Position numbers and translations under genes: made by a program. Positions 17,486 through 28,700 of a DNA stretch of 64,000 bases are shown in pieces (within the stretch, counting starts at the first letter, position 1; each line of letters starts with the position of its first letter). The stretch comes from Planctomycetota bacterium (GTDB lineage Bacteria; Planctomycetota; UBA8742; UBA2392): the NCBI GenBank assembly GCA_027493625.1, contig JAOSKM010000001.1:277489-341488 (forward strand). Reading direction: 5' to 3'. The notes beneath the pieces are model-generated. The model had not been told where the DNA came from, made no database searches, and saw only the letters and a program-made list of their open reading frames with translations.

Positions 17486-17565
17486 CGTGGGGCAGGCTTC
17501 CAGCCTGCCCGTCTTCAGCGGGTGCGGGACGTGGCTTCAACGGCAGACTGGAAGTCTGCCCCACG
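17486..17565. repeat. REP-like paired palindromes
   Basis: Outer arms CGTGGGGCAG and CTGCCCCACG. Within them GGCAGGCTTCCAGCCTGCC and GGCAGACTGGAAGTCTGCC form separate hairpins. It fills the gap between convergent genes and may act as terminator for both. Confidence 0.65.
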
Positions 17566-17566
17566 C

Positions 17567-18379
17567 TTAAAACCGTTCTTCCTTGTGCTTGGTTGGCTGC
17601 GCCAGGTCGCGGTCCTTTTCTTTCACCTTCTTGGCGGGGATGCCCACGTACACCGCGTGTTCGCGGGTGTCGCGGGTCAGCAGGCCGTGAGCGCCGAGCA
17701 TGCTGTTTTCACCGAGCTGCGCCCCGGCCAACACCGTTGAGTGATATGTGAGGCGGCAGCGCGGACCGATCACGGTTTTGCGGTTGTCCACGAACTGCTG
17801 CAGGTTGATGTCGTGGGTGTGGCTGTAGACGTTCACGAAGTCGGCGCAGCTCGACTTGTCGCCGAGCACGATGCCGCCGCGGTCGTCCAGCAGCACCCAG
17901 CGGTGGACCACCACGTTGTCGCCCACCTCCATGTTGTAGCCGAAGGTGAACTCCACGAAGGGGAAGCACTTAAAATTCTTGCCCACGCGCTTGAAGATGT
18001 ACTTGGCCAGCATGCGCCGCAGGCGGAAGCCGAGCTCGAGGTTCAGGCCGGCGGGGCTGCGGTCGTACATGTACCAGAGCCACAGCAGCGGCTTGACCTC
18101 GGCGAACTTCACCGGGTCGCAGTCGCCGTAGTACTCGGATTCCAGCGTCACGAAGCGCGGGTCGAGCTGCATGCCCATCAGCGGGTTGCCGATCGCGCCG
18201 CCCCACAGGGTGACCAGCGCGTCGCGGCAGATGTCGCTGCGGTCCTCGCCGGCGATGATGCGCTGCTCGATGCCGCTGACGAATTCGGTGTACAGCTCGT
18301 CGGCGTCGCCGGGCAGGTTCAACTGGCGCAGCTTCATTTCAACGCCGATCGGTTTGGCCGGCGGTGGCACGTCGGTCAT
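17567..18379 (-). CDS. hexapeptide-repeat (left-handed beta-helix) acyltransferase
   Basis: A 270-residue protein. The C-terminal half has imperfect hexapeptide turns (VEVGDNVVVHRWVLLDDRGG as MEVGDNVVVHRWVLL, IVLGDKSSCADFVNVYSHTH, VIGPRCRLTYHSTVLAGAQLG, YVGIPAKKVK; abridged), typical of maltose/galactoside O-acetyltransferase-like enzymes. The catalytic-type histidine is likely in YSHTHD. The N-terminal 110 residues are helical and of unknown role. AAGGAG lies six bases before ATG 18379. With the convergent glycosyltransferase it suggests decoration of surface glycans. Confidence 0.75.
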   Translation of the reverse strand: MTDVPPPAKPIGVEMKLRQLNLPGDADELYTEFVSGIEQRIIAGEDRSDICRDALVTLWGGAIGNPLMGMQLDPRFVTLESEYYGDCDPVKFAEVKPLLWLWYMYDRSPAGLNLELGFRLRRMLAKYIFKRVGKNFKCFPFVEFTFGYNMEVGDNVVVHRWVLLDDRGGIVLGDKSSCADFVNVYSHTHDINLQQFVDNRKTVIGPRCRLTYHSTVLAGAQLGENSMLGAHGLLTRDTREHAVYVGIPAKKVKEKDRDLAQPTKHKEERF

Positions 18380-18436
18380 GGCAATCTCCTTGGGCGAGCA
18401 TTCAAGGGAACCGGAGCCGCAAGCGCAAGCGCGCGG

Positions 18437-18820
18437 CTACGCCGGCCGGATCGCGGGCGCGTCGCTCGCGTTCAGGGGCTTCAGGTCGCCGGCGTTCATC
18501 AGCACCGGTGCCATCAGCGCTTCGTACTGTCGCAGGTAGTCCTTCACATCAACACCGTGGTACTCGCCCGGCAGGTCCGCCAGGCGCGAGATCGCGGACT
18601 TCGCCAGTTGCCGCGCGCCGCTGAAGTTGGCGTTGGCGTAGTGGTACAAACTGACGGCCGCCTGCAGGAATGCCTGGTAGAACTCGGCGTCTCGGCCTGT
18701 GCGACGTTTCCAGAGAACTTCCAGCACCTCATGCACCATGAACCAGTCGTGCGCGGTGTAAAGCGTCAGGGCGCGTTGCCACAACACGGCATCCGGAAGA
18801 TTGATCAGGTCTTCGGCCAT
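18437..18820 (-). CDS. DUF309 family protein
   Basis: A 127-residue small helical protein with the family signature HDWFMVHEVLEVLWKRR (HxxxxHExxE) and FYQAFLQAAVSLYHYANANF. The clustered His/Glu suggests a metal site, but no function is established for the family. ATG 18820 is preferred over the upstream in-frame start because MAEDLINLPD begins the conserved part and the preceding sequence belongs to a CACGAAG-type repeat. Confidence 0.75.
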   Translation of the reverse strand: MAEDLINLPDAVLWQRALTLYTAHDWFMVHEVLEVLWKRRTGRDAEFYQAFLQAAVSLYHYANANFSGARQLAKSAISRLADLPGEYHGVDVKDYLRQYEALMAPVLMNAGDLKPLNASDAPAIRPA

Positions 18821-18942
18821 GGAGGAACTACATACGCACACGGAGACACGAAGTCACGAAGAACATTCGGGGTGTCGGGCCGCGCGCTTCCACCTTCGCC
18901 AAGGCTTCGGAGGACAAGTGCGCTTGCGGCTCCTGTTTCTGC

Positions 18943-21378
18943 TTACCGGTATCCCGGCGGGTGTTTCAGGCCGGGGGGGGGGGGGGGTGTGGTGAAGGTG
19001 CCCTTGCTGATGGCGCCGGGCGGCACCAGCCTTACGTCCAGCACCGGCTCCGTGAACTGGAACTGCCAGGCCGGCCAGTCCGGGCGGGTCTCGCGCCAGG
19101 CGAAGATGCGCATGCGGTCGCGGCTCAAGCCGATGATCGTCCCGTTCAGCACGTCGCAGGTGCGCACCGGCTCCGGCGCTGTGAACTCCAGCGCCGTGCT
19201 GCCGTCGCGGAACAGCATCGGCACCACGGGGCGCTTGATCGCCACCAGCAGGCAGCGCCGCCCGCCCTTGAGCTCGGTGGCCGCCAGGTCGGAAATCGCC
19301 GTGCCCGCGTAGAAGGCCAGCACCGGCGGCTCGCTGGACTTCGGGTCCCACACGAACACGTCGCCCGCGGTGTCGGCAATCAGCACGTACTTGTCGTCCG
19401 CGGCCAGCGCCGTCACCTCGTGGCGCGTGCCGCGGTAGCGCGCCGCCACGCGCAGGGTGCTGCCGCTGTCGTTGGTGGCCTCCAGCAGCATCACGCTGGG
19501 GCCGTTGGCGAACAGCAGACGGCCGTCGAACACCTGCAGGTTGCGGGTGGTTGAGAACTTGCTGATCAGCTCCGGCATCACCTGCACCGCGCTGCTGTAG
19601 GGCTGCAGGCGCGGCCAGCGCAGCAGGCCGAACTCGCTGTGGGTCGCGTAAATGAAGCCGTGGTAGACGACGGCCGCGTTGATGCCCGTGCGCGCGTCAA
19701 CGCCCGGGCCGATGGGGTACTCGCGGTTCGCCTTCTGGTGCTGCACCAGCGTGGTGTAAACGCCGTTGCGCGCGCCCGCCAATATCAGGCGATCCGCCCC
19801 TTCGCCCGCCACCCGCACGCTGCGCAGGCTGCCGAGTCGGCCGTGGTCGTAGTCGAGTGACAGCAGGGTGTTGTCCAGGTTTTCCTGGCTGAGCGGGTCG
19901 ATCGCGAACACCCGACGGCCGGAAGTTACCAGCGCGGCCGCGTCGATCTCGGGCTGCGTGTCGGCTTCTCTGTCGGCTTCCTTGAGTTCTGCCGGGCTGA
20001 GTTCTTCCGGGCGTATCTCGCGGGTTTCGTGGGCCTCCGGCATGGAGACGGCCTGGGTGACTTCGGTGAGCGAAGTACCCAGCGCCTCGTTCATCTTGCT
20101 GGCGGCGACCGTGGCGACGTCTTCCTCGTCGATCTCGGCGGGGCGTCGCATGGCCTCTGTGTCCTGCTGGGCGATGCGGACGGAGTCGCCTTCCTTCACC
20201 TTGCCGGTGTCGGCCTCGCGCTGTTCTTCGCGGATCGGCTCGAGGCGCGGCTTGGAAATCGCGAGCTCGACCTGGCGGGCCTTCTGGGCCTCGATCTCCG
20301 CCACGGCCTTCAGCTGCTCGGGCGACATGCTTTTCAGCATCAGCTTGTGCAGCAGGTCGGCCTTGAGCTGTTCGTCCCGGATCAGGTTGATGTAGACCTC
20401 GATGCGGTCCTCCGACAGCTCGGACTTCAGCTTCTTCACCACCTCGACGTGCTTGTCGAGCATGATGGAGTCCATCTCCAGCTTGTCCTCCATCACCAGC
20501 TTGCGCAGCGTGGCCTCCAGGCTGTGGGCCTGCTCGCGGTACTCGGCTTCCAGCTTGTCGAGCTCGGCCTTGCGCTCGAGGTCTTTCAGCTTGCGCTGGT
20601 GTTCCTTGATCAGGCCTTCTTCGCGTGCGGAAACCAGGAAGTCTTCCAGCTCCTGGCGCGACAGCTCCTGTCCCAGCTGGTCGCGCAGCATGGCGGCCTG
20701 CACTTCCTGCTTGGCGCGGTCGCGTTCGCCCTGCTGCTTGACATCGGCGAGGTCCTGGCGGTGTTTCTCGAAGTCGTCGCTGCGCACGCGCCCCAGCTCG
20801 AGGCCCAGGTCGGAAATGCCCCTGGCCTGAAGCTCGGCGGCGCAGCGCTGGATGATGCGGTCGCGGATCTTTTGAAGCTGGGCCTCGTCCGCAAGCTGCT
20901 CGGCGCTGTACTCCTTGATCACGCTGCGCACGGCGCCGGCCACCTGCTCCTGCATTTCCGCCTTCAGCAGCGGCCAGTCGAAGTGGCGGCGGCCCTCCAC
21001 GTTGTGCTCGATGAACGACTCAATGGCGTCGCGCCGCGTGATGTCCGGCGTGACGCTCAGCTCGAAGTTGACGCTGGCGTCGAAGCCGTCGCTGGTGGTG
21101 GCCTTCTGCGCGTTGAAGGGGATGCGCACGTCGCGGTCGCGCAGCAGGTGGGCGGTGAATTCGCCGGCTGTTTCCTCGCCGGGCATCAGCACCTTGGACT
21201 TGCCGCCCTTTTCCTCGACCAGGCCGACGAAGCCCTGCGGCACGGCGTATTTGCTGCCGAGGATGCCCTTGACCTGCTCCGACTTCACGCGCAGGTAGAC
21301 GGTGTTGGCCGTGGGCGTGACGGGGTCGCGCTGGAAGCGCTCGGTTTCCCCGTATTGTTTTTCGACGAACTCTTCCAT
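18943..21378 (-). CDS. SPFH/band-7 - coiled coil - beta-propeller fusion protein
   Basis: An 811-residue protein. Residues about 25-240 match an SPFH/prohibitin-like domain (VPQGFVGLVEEKGG, DVRIPFNAQKATTSDGFDAS, LELGRVRSDDFEKHRQDLAD) without an obvious membrane hairpin. Residues about 240-440 are long charged helices (SREELEDF-type heptads, LKDLERKAELDKLEAEYREQ), as in oligomer-forming SPFH proteins. After an acidic linker, residues about 480-790 form WD/PQQ-like blades (TALAADDKYVLIADTAGDVF, LRSVRVAGEGADRLILAGAR). ATG 21378 begins MEEFVEKQYG; the upstream in-frame extension is unlikely. The C-terminal tail after the proline run depends on a 15-G tract. Likely a large oligomeric scaffold; partner unknown. 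Confidence 0.7.
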   Translation of the reverse strand: MEEFVEKQYGETERFQRDPVTPTANTVYLRVKSEQVKGILGSKYAVPQGFVGLVEEKGGKSKVLMPGEETAGEFTAHLLRDRDVRIPFNAQKATTSDGFDASVNFELSVTPDITRRDAIESFIEHNVEGRRHFDWPLLKAEMQEQVAGAVRSVIKEYSAEQLADEAQLQKIRDRIIQRCAAELQARGISDLGLELGRVRSDDFEKHRQDLADVKQQGERDRAKQEVQAAMLRDQLGQELSRQELEDFLVSAREEGLIKEHQRKLKDLERKAELDKLEAEYREQAHSLEATLRKLVMEDKLEMDSIMLDKHVEVVKKLKSELSEDRIEVYINLIRDEQLKADLLHKLMLKSMSPEQLKAVAEIEAQKARQVELAISKPRLEPIREEQREADTGKVKEGDSVRIAQQDTEAMRRPAEIDEEDVATVAASKMNEALGTSLTEVTQAVSMPEAHETREIRPEELSPAELKEADREADTQPEIDAAALVTSGRRVFAIDPLSQENLDNTLLSLDYDHGRLGSLRSVRVAGEGADRLILAGARNGVYTTLVQHQKANREYPIGPGVDARTGINAAVVYHGFIYATHSEFGLLRWPRLQPYSSAVQVMPELISKFSTTRNLQVFDGRLLFANGPSVMLLEATNDSGSTLRVAARYRGTRHEVTALAADDKYVLIADTAGDVFVWDPKSSEPPVLAFYAGTAISDLAATELKGGRRCLLVAIKRPVVPMLFRDGSTALEFTAPEPVRTCDVLNGTIIGLSRDRMRIFAWRETRPDWPAWQFQFTEPVLDVRLVPPGAISKGTFTTPPPPPGLKHPPGYR
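18973..18987. repeat. 15-G homopolymer near the 3' end of the band-7 gene
   Basis: Fifteen consecutive G on the plus strand encode PPPPP on the minus strand at the C-terminus of the SPFH protein. Length variation here would change the last residues and the stop codon used. Confidence 0.9.
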
Positions 21379-21536
21379 CGCACTCAAGTTTACAGCCCAA
21401 AAGCGGCTTGAAAACGGGCGTTTCAGGCCGCCTGTCATTGCCAAAACGCGCGCTCGGCTTTCCGTAGTCCTGGCCCTGCCCTTGGCCGTACTAATCCGGG
21501 TTCTAAAGTGACCTTCCTGACCAACCGGAGATTTTC

Positions 21537-22652
21537 ATGAAACTGATGCGTGTGCTGATGGTGCCGGCGCTGCTGGCCGGCGTGATGCTTGTTTCCGCCC
21601 AGGAGGCGGAGAAGGCGCCGTTCGAATTCAAGGTGACCGGCGATACGGCCGAAGACTTCAAGATCGAGTTCATTGCGCACAAGAAGCCTGACCAGTCCAG
21701 CGCCAAGGGGGTGGTGGAAACCTACACAAGCTGGACCGACAACCGCGAGTCCACCGAGTCGATCTTCGACGAAGTGGGCAAGAAGTGGGACGCGGCGCTG
21801 GCGAAGTCCATGCGCGTGCATGAGGCCAAGCTGCTGTCCGAGGCGATACTGAAGGCGATCGACGAAGCCAACGTCCCCACAAAGGATGAGACCGAAAGCG
21901 ATTACTCATACAAGCGCGGCGCCGTGAAGGTGACGGGCGAAAAGACCGACGAGGCCGGCGTTTACTGGGTAGAGGCCGTGCAGGAAGTGCAGATCCGCGA
22001 GCGCGACTGGGAAACCGAGAAGATGGTCGAGCGCAAAGAGGAAACCAAGCTGCGCTACGCCTGCGTGAAGGGCGAAGACGGCCAGTGGCGCATCAGCGCG
22101 ATCGAAGAGTGGGTCAAGGACTGGGAAAACACTGACGACAAGGGCGAGGCGCCCATGAAGTGGCAGCCCCAGGGCAACATGCTGGCGTTCATCCTGATGG
22201 CCATGAAGGAGTACGAGGAGCGCAAGCCGGTGCCCGCGCTGAAGCAGGATTCGGCCGAAGCCGCGGCCAAAGCCGTATTCGAGTGGCTGATCCCCACGCG
22301 CGAAGAGCTGAGCAACTCGATCCACACCAAGGGCCTGAAAACCTGGACGGACCAGCTGCAGATGCTGTTCACCGAGCAATACCTGAAGGACATGCTGAAG
22401 CCCTTCGATGAGCGCGAGGAAGAGGAAGAGAAAGCGCGCGAAGTTGAAAGCACCACGGACGGCGCCGACGGCGTGAAGCAGGTGAAGTTCAAGCAGCGCA
22501 ACGAATGGGGCGGCCCGGTGGAAGTCCACGTCAAGCAGGTCGACGGCGTGTGGAAGGTCGTCGCGGCCGGCTACTACGAGCAGGACTGGTCAGAAGAAGG
22601 CAAGCTGAAGTTCGTAAACGAGCCCAACCTCTACAACCTGCGCTGGCGGTAA
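21537..22652 (+). CDS. secreted protein of unknown function
   Basis: A 371-residue protein with a signal peptide (MKLMRVLMVPALLAGVMLVSAQ). Two segments resemble NTF2/lumazine-binding-type export domains ending WRISAIEEWVKDWEN and WKVVAAGYYEQDWSEEG, each following long helices (KKWDAALAKSMRVHEAKLL; FTEQYLKDMLKPFDEREEEE), so it may be an internal duplication. Acidic and tryptophan-rich. ATG 21537 has GGAG eight bases upstream. It is divergent from the band-7 gene and convergent with the alpha-2-macroglobulin gene, with a shared terminator. No known family recognised. Confidence 0.7.
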   Translation: MKLMRVLMVPALLAGVMLVSAQEAEKAPFEFKVTGDTAEDFKIEFIAHKKPDQSSAKGVVETYTSWTDNRESTESIFDEVGKKWDAALAKSMRVHEAKLLSEAILKAIDEANVPTKDETESDYSYKRGAVKVTGEKTDEAGVYWVEAVQEVQIRERDWETEKMVERKEETKLRYACVKGEDGQWRISAIEEWVKDWENTDDKGEAPMKWQPQGNMLAFILMAMKEYEERKPVPALKQDSAEAAAKAVFEWLIPTREELSNSIHTKGLKTWTDQLQMLFTEQYLKDMLKPFDEREEEEEKAREVESTTDGADGVKQVKFKQRNEWGGPVEVHVKQVDGVWKVVAAGYYEQDWSEEGKLKFVNEPNLYNLRWR

Positions 22653-22675
22653 AACGGCTTAGCCGGCATGAATGC

Positions 22676-22703
22676 AAAGCCCGCCGTTTGCACGGCGGGC
22701 TTT
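22676..22703. terminator. bidirectional intrinsic terminator
   Basis: AAAGCCCGCCGT and ACGGCGGGCTTT around TTGC, between two convergent genes; T-rich (TTTGGTTTTGG) on the plus side. Confidence 0.8.
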
Positions 22704-22725
22704 GGTTTTGGGGCTTTGTTTCGGG

Positions 22726-25700
22726 CTACTTGTCGGAGATGGTTACCTTCCATTCCTCGCTGTTGGCCCTTACTTCCTTCACGTACATGCTGCCGCCCTG
22801 GGTGGGCAGTGCTGAGAACGTGCCGGGGATTTCGCACCTGAGCTGGTACTTCAACCTGGCAGTACCCTGCGGCATGTAGCTGACGAAGAACGCCACGCGG
22901 TCGTCTCGCAGCTCCACGTTCTGGCACAGGCCGCCGGCGTAACCCTGGCCGCTGCGCAGCGCCACCGGCTCGCAACCGGCCGGCTTGAAGTCCTCAAAGG
23001 CCAGGTACTCGTAGTCGTTGTCGGCCTTGAGGTTCAGCTCCACTTCGATCTTGTCGCCGCTCAGCAGCTTGGCGCCGTTGTCCAGCGGAACGCGTTCGTA
23101 CTCGAGGCGCTTCTCCTTGTGGGTGCCATCGCCGTTTTCGTTGGGCACGTCCACCTCGACCACCTTCTCGACCAGCTTGTAGTACTTGCGGTCGATGTGC
23201 AGCTCATTGCCGCTGGCCTTCAACTGGTCTTCCTTGCTGAAGTAGCTGAGGAAGCTGCTGAAGTACACCTTGCCCTCACCCACGCGTGAAATCTCGAAGG
23301 TGTGCTTGCCGGGCGTCAGGCTCTGGCCCGTGAGGCGCAGGTTGGTCTGCAGGGCGAAGATGTTCTCCGGCGTCACCTCCCACTTGTGGATTTCCTTGCC
23401 GTCCATCTTCACGCTGACCGAGTAGCTGCGGCTCAACTCGCCGGTGGCGCGGGCGTAGGCCATCAGCGCGCTCACCGCGTGGCTGGTGTCCTTGGTGCTG
23501 TTCCAGCGCGAGCCCTTGCGGTTCTGGGCCAGCCAGCGCACGTGCTTTTCCAGGAACTTGTTGCCCGGGTCCACCATCACGAAGGCCTGCATCACGAAGG
23601 CGTTGGTTTCGATCTTGTCGTTCCACCACCACCAGTAATCCTTGCCGCCGTCCCACCAGCAGGTGCCGACCGCCAGGTCTTCCTTGCGGTAGTCCTCGAT
23701 GTTGCTGAGCAGGATCTTCGCGCGCTCCTTGTCGCCGGCCAGGTGCTCGGCCATGCACAGCATGGCGCGCGACTGGTGCGTCAGGTCGTCGCGGCGGTTG
23801 TAGATCAGGTCCAGCAGCTCCTTGTCGGCCGCGCCGCAGAAGGCCTGCACATAGGCAATGTAGGCCACGCGGTGCAGGTTCTTCTCGCTGCGCGCCAAGC
23901 CGGCCAGGAACTTCACGCCGCGCACCAGCATGCTGAAGTCGAACTGCACGCCCGCCGACTTCGCGTTCTGCAGGCCGTAGCACACGTAGGCGGTCATGTA
24001 GGTGTCGCTGTCGCCGGACTGCCACCAGCCCCAGCCGCCGTCACCGTGCTGCATGATGGCGAGGCGCTGCAGGCCGTAGCTGATGATGCCGTCCATGGTG
24101 CGCGAATCGAACACCGGGTTGTGCTTGTACCAGTATGCCGCCTGCGGGTTCACGCCCTGGTAATCAAGCTGGGCGCGGCGCTCGGCGATCTGCTCCAGGC
24201 TGATGCCCGCATCCTGCAGGGTCTTGCGCACGATCACGGCCGGCAGGAAGCGGCTCATGGTCTGTTCCACGCAGCCGTAGGGGTACTCAAGCAGGTACGG
24301 CAGGGCGTCCATGGCCAGGGCCGCGACGCTGGGCGAAAGCTGCAGGTCGAGGTTGGTCTGCTCCGGGTCCAGCTTTTCCGGCAGCTCGACCGTGAACTGC
24401 TGGCTGGTTTCGCCATCCTTGATCACCGATGTCACGGCCTGGTACATCTCCGCGCCGCGCACCTTGCAGGGGTAGGTCTTCTCGGTGGCGTCGCTTTCGA
24501 TCTGGCTGAGGGCCAGCATGCGCACCTTGAAGCTGCCCGCGCCGGTCATGCGCACGCGCCAGTCCACGCGGATTTCGCCGCCGGCCTTGACCGTGAACTC
24601 CTGTACATCCGGCGTTTCCGGGAACAGCTGGTAGCTGCAGAAGCCGGCCTTCTCGTCCTCGGTGGCCGAATCCTGCGGGTTGAGCATCAGCATGGCGCGC
24701 ACGGCCAGGTCGGTGTCGTAGCGGTTCATGATGATGCCGCTGAGCGTCACCACGTCGCCCTCCACGAAGAAGCGCGGGGCCTGGTCACGCAGGATCAGCT
24801 GCTTTTTGGTTTTGACGTTGTGGAAGCCCTCACCAACCTTGGCCACTTCCGTGATGCCGCGGGCGGCGATCTTCCAGTCGGTCAGGTTGTCCGGGAAGTC
24901 CACGGTGATGGTGGCCTTGCCGTCCTTGCCGGTCACCACGCGGTGGCTGTAGTACACGCTGTCCTTGAAGTTGCTGCGCACGCGCGGCGCCTGGGTGCCT
25001 GTATCGTCGGCCACTTCCTTCAGCGACTCTTCAAGGCTCTTGGCTTCGCCCTTCTTGGCCATCTCCGCGCTCGGCGCCGGTGCGCCGGCGTCTTCGGCGG
25101 GCGCGCCGTCCCAGCCTTCGCCGCCGTCGTCCTTCATGCGGCCGCTGCTGCCGCCGCGGGCGCGTCGGAAACCGCCGCCGCCGAGGCCCTCGCCCTGGGC
25201 TTCTTCATCACGCTCTGACTTTTCGACCTCGCGGCGATCGCTGCCGAAGCCGCGGGCGAACTTGTCGGACTTGCTGTCGTTGGCCTTCTCCTTCTCGGAG
25301 TTGAAGTCGAACGAGTAGCGCTCCCAGTTGATCCAGTCATGTACGCCGAAGCCCAGCGGCGCGCCGAACCAGCGGTGCTTCTCGTACTTCTGGTTATCCC
25401 ACTGCATGGGCGATACGGCCGTGTTGTAGCTGTTCACGAAGTTGAGGCTGTGGCCGCGGCGGTCGCCATAGAAGTGCTTGATGATGTTGGGGGTGCGGTC
25501 GGGCATGATGTACTCGACCGAGCGATCGTAGATGCTGAGCGCGAACTCGGCGGCTACGGGGTTGCCCTTGTTGTCAGTGGCAGTGACGCTGATGGTGCTC
25601 TTCTCGCCGGGCTGGTACCACTCCTTGTCGCTGCTGACCTTGACGTCCAGGAACTGGTCCACGGGCGGCACGAACAGCTCGACGGTCTGGGTGTGCAGCT

Positions 25701-28700
25701 CGCCGCGTTTCACGGTCAGCACGTTGATGTGGAAGTTGGGGATGTGCTCGCGGCCCATGGTGAGTTCGAGTTCGAGCTGGCCGCCGGTCTTCTGCAGATC
25801 AACGAAGCTCTGGGTGATGACTTCATTGCCGCCCATCACGCTGATCAGCATCCAGGCGTCGTGGAAGTCGCTGGCCAGCAGCACGTGGGCCGTCTCGCCT
25901 TCCTTGTACACCTTGGTCTGCGGGATCAGGCTGATGGTGCCGAAGCGGAAGCTGCCGGGGATCCACTCTTCGGCCTTCACGATCACGCGGGTGGTGCCGG
26001 TGATTTCGCTGCCCCATTCGTCCGTGGTGCGGTAGACCAGTTCGTAGGTGCCGGCCTTGTCAAACGGCTCGTTCCACCAGGCCAGGCCGCGCTCGTCGGT
26101 GTTCAGCTCATTGCTGCCGAGCAGGGTCTTGAGATCGTCGATCCTGGTCATGCCCTTTTCGTCAACGCCCTTCACGAACGTGACCTGGTAGAGCTCCAGC
26201 TTGCCCTTGGCCTGCACGGGCTTGTCGTCGGCGGTCACGGTGCGAACTTCGACGTCGAGCTTGTCGCCCGGCCGATAGAAGCCCAGCTTGTTGTCCACGA
26301 AGGCGAAGAACGCGCGGCGCAGGGCCTTCACGGCGCCCGAGCCGGTGATGGTGCGGCGCGAGCTGTCGGTGACCTCGGCCTCGACGCGGAAGCGGTGGTC
26401 GAAGTTGCCCCATTCCTCGAGAGCCTTGCTGGTGGACCATTCGATCACCAGCTCGCCCTGTTCATTCAGCTTGCCGGTGCTGTCGAGGATCAGCTCGGAG
26501 CCCGCGTTGCGATAGAACTGCTGGTCCGGCGTGCCGTAGTACATCGGCGTCTGCCAGTTATACAGCCAGTCGTAGGCGCGCGGGAAATACACGCTGTGGA
26601 AGTAGAAGTCGCGGTACACCTTGTACTTCACGTCGGCGCCCGCGGCCGGGCCGCCGAAGTAGTACTCGCCCTTGATAGTGGCGCTGACGGCCTGGCCCAG
26701 CTTGATGGGCTTGTCGGGCGCGGCGACGCTGACCTCGAACTCGGGCTTCTTGTACTCCTCAACCTGGAAGCTGCCTGAGCCGATCCAGTTGCCGCTGGCC
26801 GAGCGCACGTAGAAGTACCAGGCGCCGAGGGCGGCGTCCTTGGCGAGCTCGAGGTCATACTCGAGGGCGCCGAACTTGGTGGCGGTAAACAGCTTGTTCA
26901 GCTTCTCCTCGCCGCGCGGGTTGTACAGCTGGACCATGAAGTTCTGGTCGGACACGTTGCGCCATTCGCCGCCGCTGCGATGGCGCAGCAGGATCTTGCC
27001 GTGCACGGCGTCGCCGGGGCGGTACACCGGGCGGTCGGTCATCGGGTACATGCGGGTGTCGTAGGTGCTGTAGTCGTTCCAGCCGCGGCGCTGCCACCAC
27101 TGGAAGCCCTGCTGCACGAAGGCATAGCGGCCGTTGCTCTCGGCCAGCAGCAGGTAGCCGTCCCAGTCGGAGTTGCCGACGGTGGGGACGCGGACTCGGC
27201 CCTGCGCATCGCTGGTGTAACGGGAAACGTCGATGCGCCAGTGGATTTTGTCGTTCTCCCACCAGGTGTGCCAGCGCTTGTAGATGAAGCTGGTGTCGGC
27301 CATGGGCGCGCCGGATTCGCTGTCGACCATGATCGCCAGGTTTTCGTCGGGGTTGTAGTTCTGCAGCACCAGCTGGGCGTCGCTGACCACCTCCAGGCGG
27401 CGGTCGATCACCGAGCCGGTGTCAACCTCGACCAGGTAGGCGCCCGGCGGCAGCGTCTGGGGCAGGGCGAAGGTCAGGCGGGTGTAGTTGTGCAGGCCTT
27501 CGTCGCCGGTGGTGTAGCTCTGGGCGAAGACCTTTTCGCCGCTGTAGCGCTTGACCAGGTCGGCCAGCACCGGGTCGCCGATGCCGCTCAGGCCCGAGGT
27601 CTTGGCGTCCAGGAACTCGCGGTCTTTCATCATGCCGGTGAGGTTGAAGGTCAGCGCGCGCACTTCGTATTTGCTGACGTTGCGCGACTCGACCCACAGG
27701 CCCAGCTGCTCGCCCTTCTTGAACACGCTGCGGGAAGTGCCGGGGACTCGCGGAAGTACCAGCTGGCGTCGTTGGGCCACTTGCGGACTTTCTTTTCGTC
27801 TTTGATCGCGGCCTCGTGCGCCACGGTCTGCACGCTCAGGCGTTCGGCCCGCAACTGCTGCAGGTTGTAACGCGCGCTGCTGGTCTCGGTGCTTTCCTTG
27901 AAGGCCGGGTCGTCGATCAGCTTCTGGTAGGCCTTGTCGGCGTCCAGGTGACGGCCGACCTGCTGGTAGCAGTAGCCGATGAAGTACTGCGCGTCGTCGG
28001 CGTAGGGCGTGGAGTGGAAGTCTTTGTAGACCTGCTCGAAGGTCGGAATCGGCGAGTAATCGCCCGCCAGCGGGTCGAAACTTTCGAGATCGGGATGGAA
28101 CAGCATGTTCTGCGTGTACCAGTCATCCAGCTGCGCCATGGCGACCATGAAGCTGCCCTTGCGGTACAGCGCCAGGGCCCCCATGTTGTCGGCCTTCACC
28201 GGGCCGGCACTGATCACGTCCATGATCTCCTTGGGGAACTCGCGCTTCTGCACCAGCAGCGAGTTGCAGGCCTGCTTCAGCTCGGCGGCCAGCTTCACCA
28301 GCGCGTCGTGCTTGGCGATGATCTCGTCGCGGTCCTTGAACTCGTACTGGTAATAGTAGTAGGTCTGCTTCTGGCCGTTGGCGTCGAAGTAGTCGATGCT
28401 CTTCTGCTGCTGGCCGGACTGGTACTGCCAGGTGTGCAGCGCGGCCGCGGCGTCGAGGCCGGCGTTGAAGGCTTCTTCCACCATGGCGAAGGCGTCTTTG
28501 TCTTCGCCCAGCCTGGCGACGGCCTTGCGCCCCTCGGGCTCGAGCAGGCTGAAGGACCTGGCGAGGCGGTCCTTGGCGCGCTCGACGTCTTCGCGCTCGG
28601 TGTGGTGGTAGCTGGAGTCCGCGATCCAGCGGCCCCAGGAGCGCTCACCCTTGCTGTTCTCGTAGTAGTAGTGGGGGCGGCTCATGTAGAAGTGACCGAG

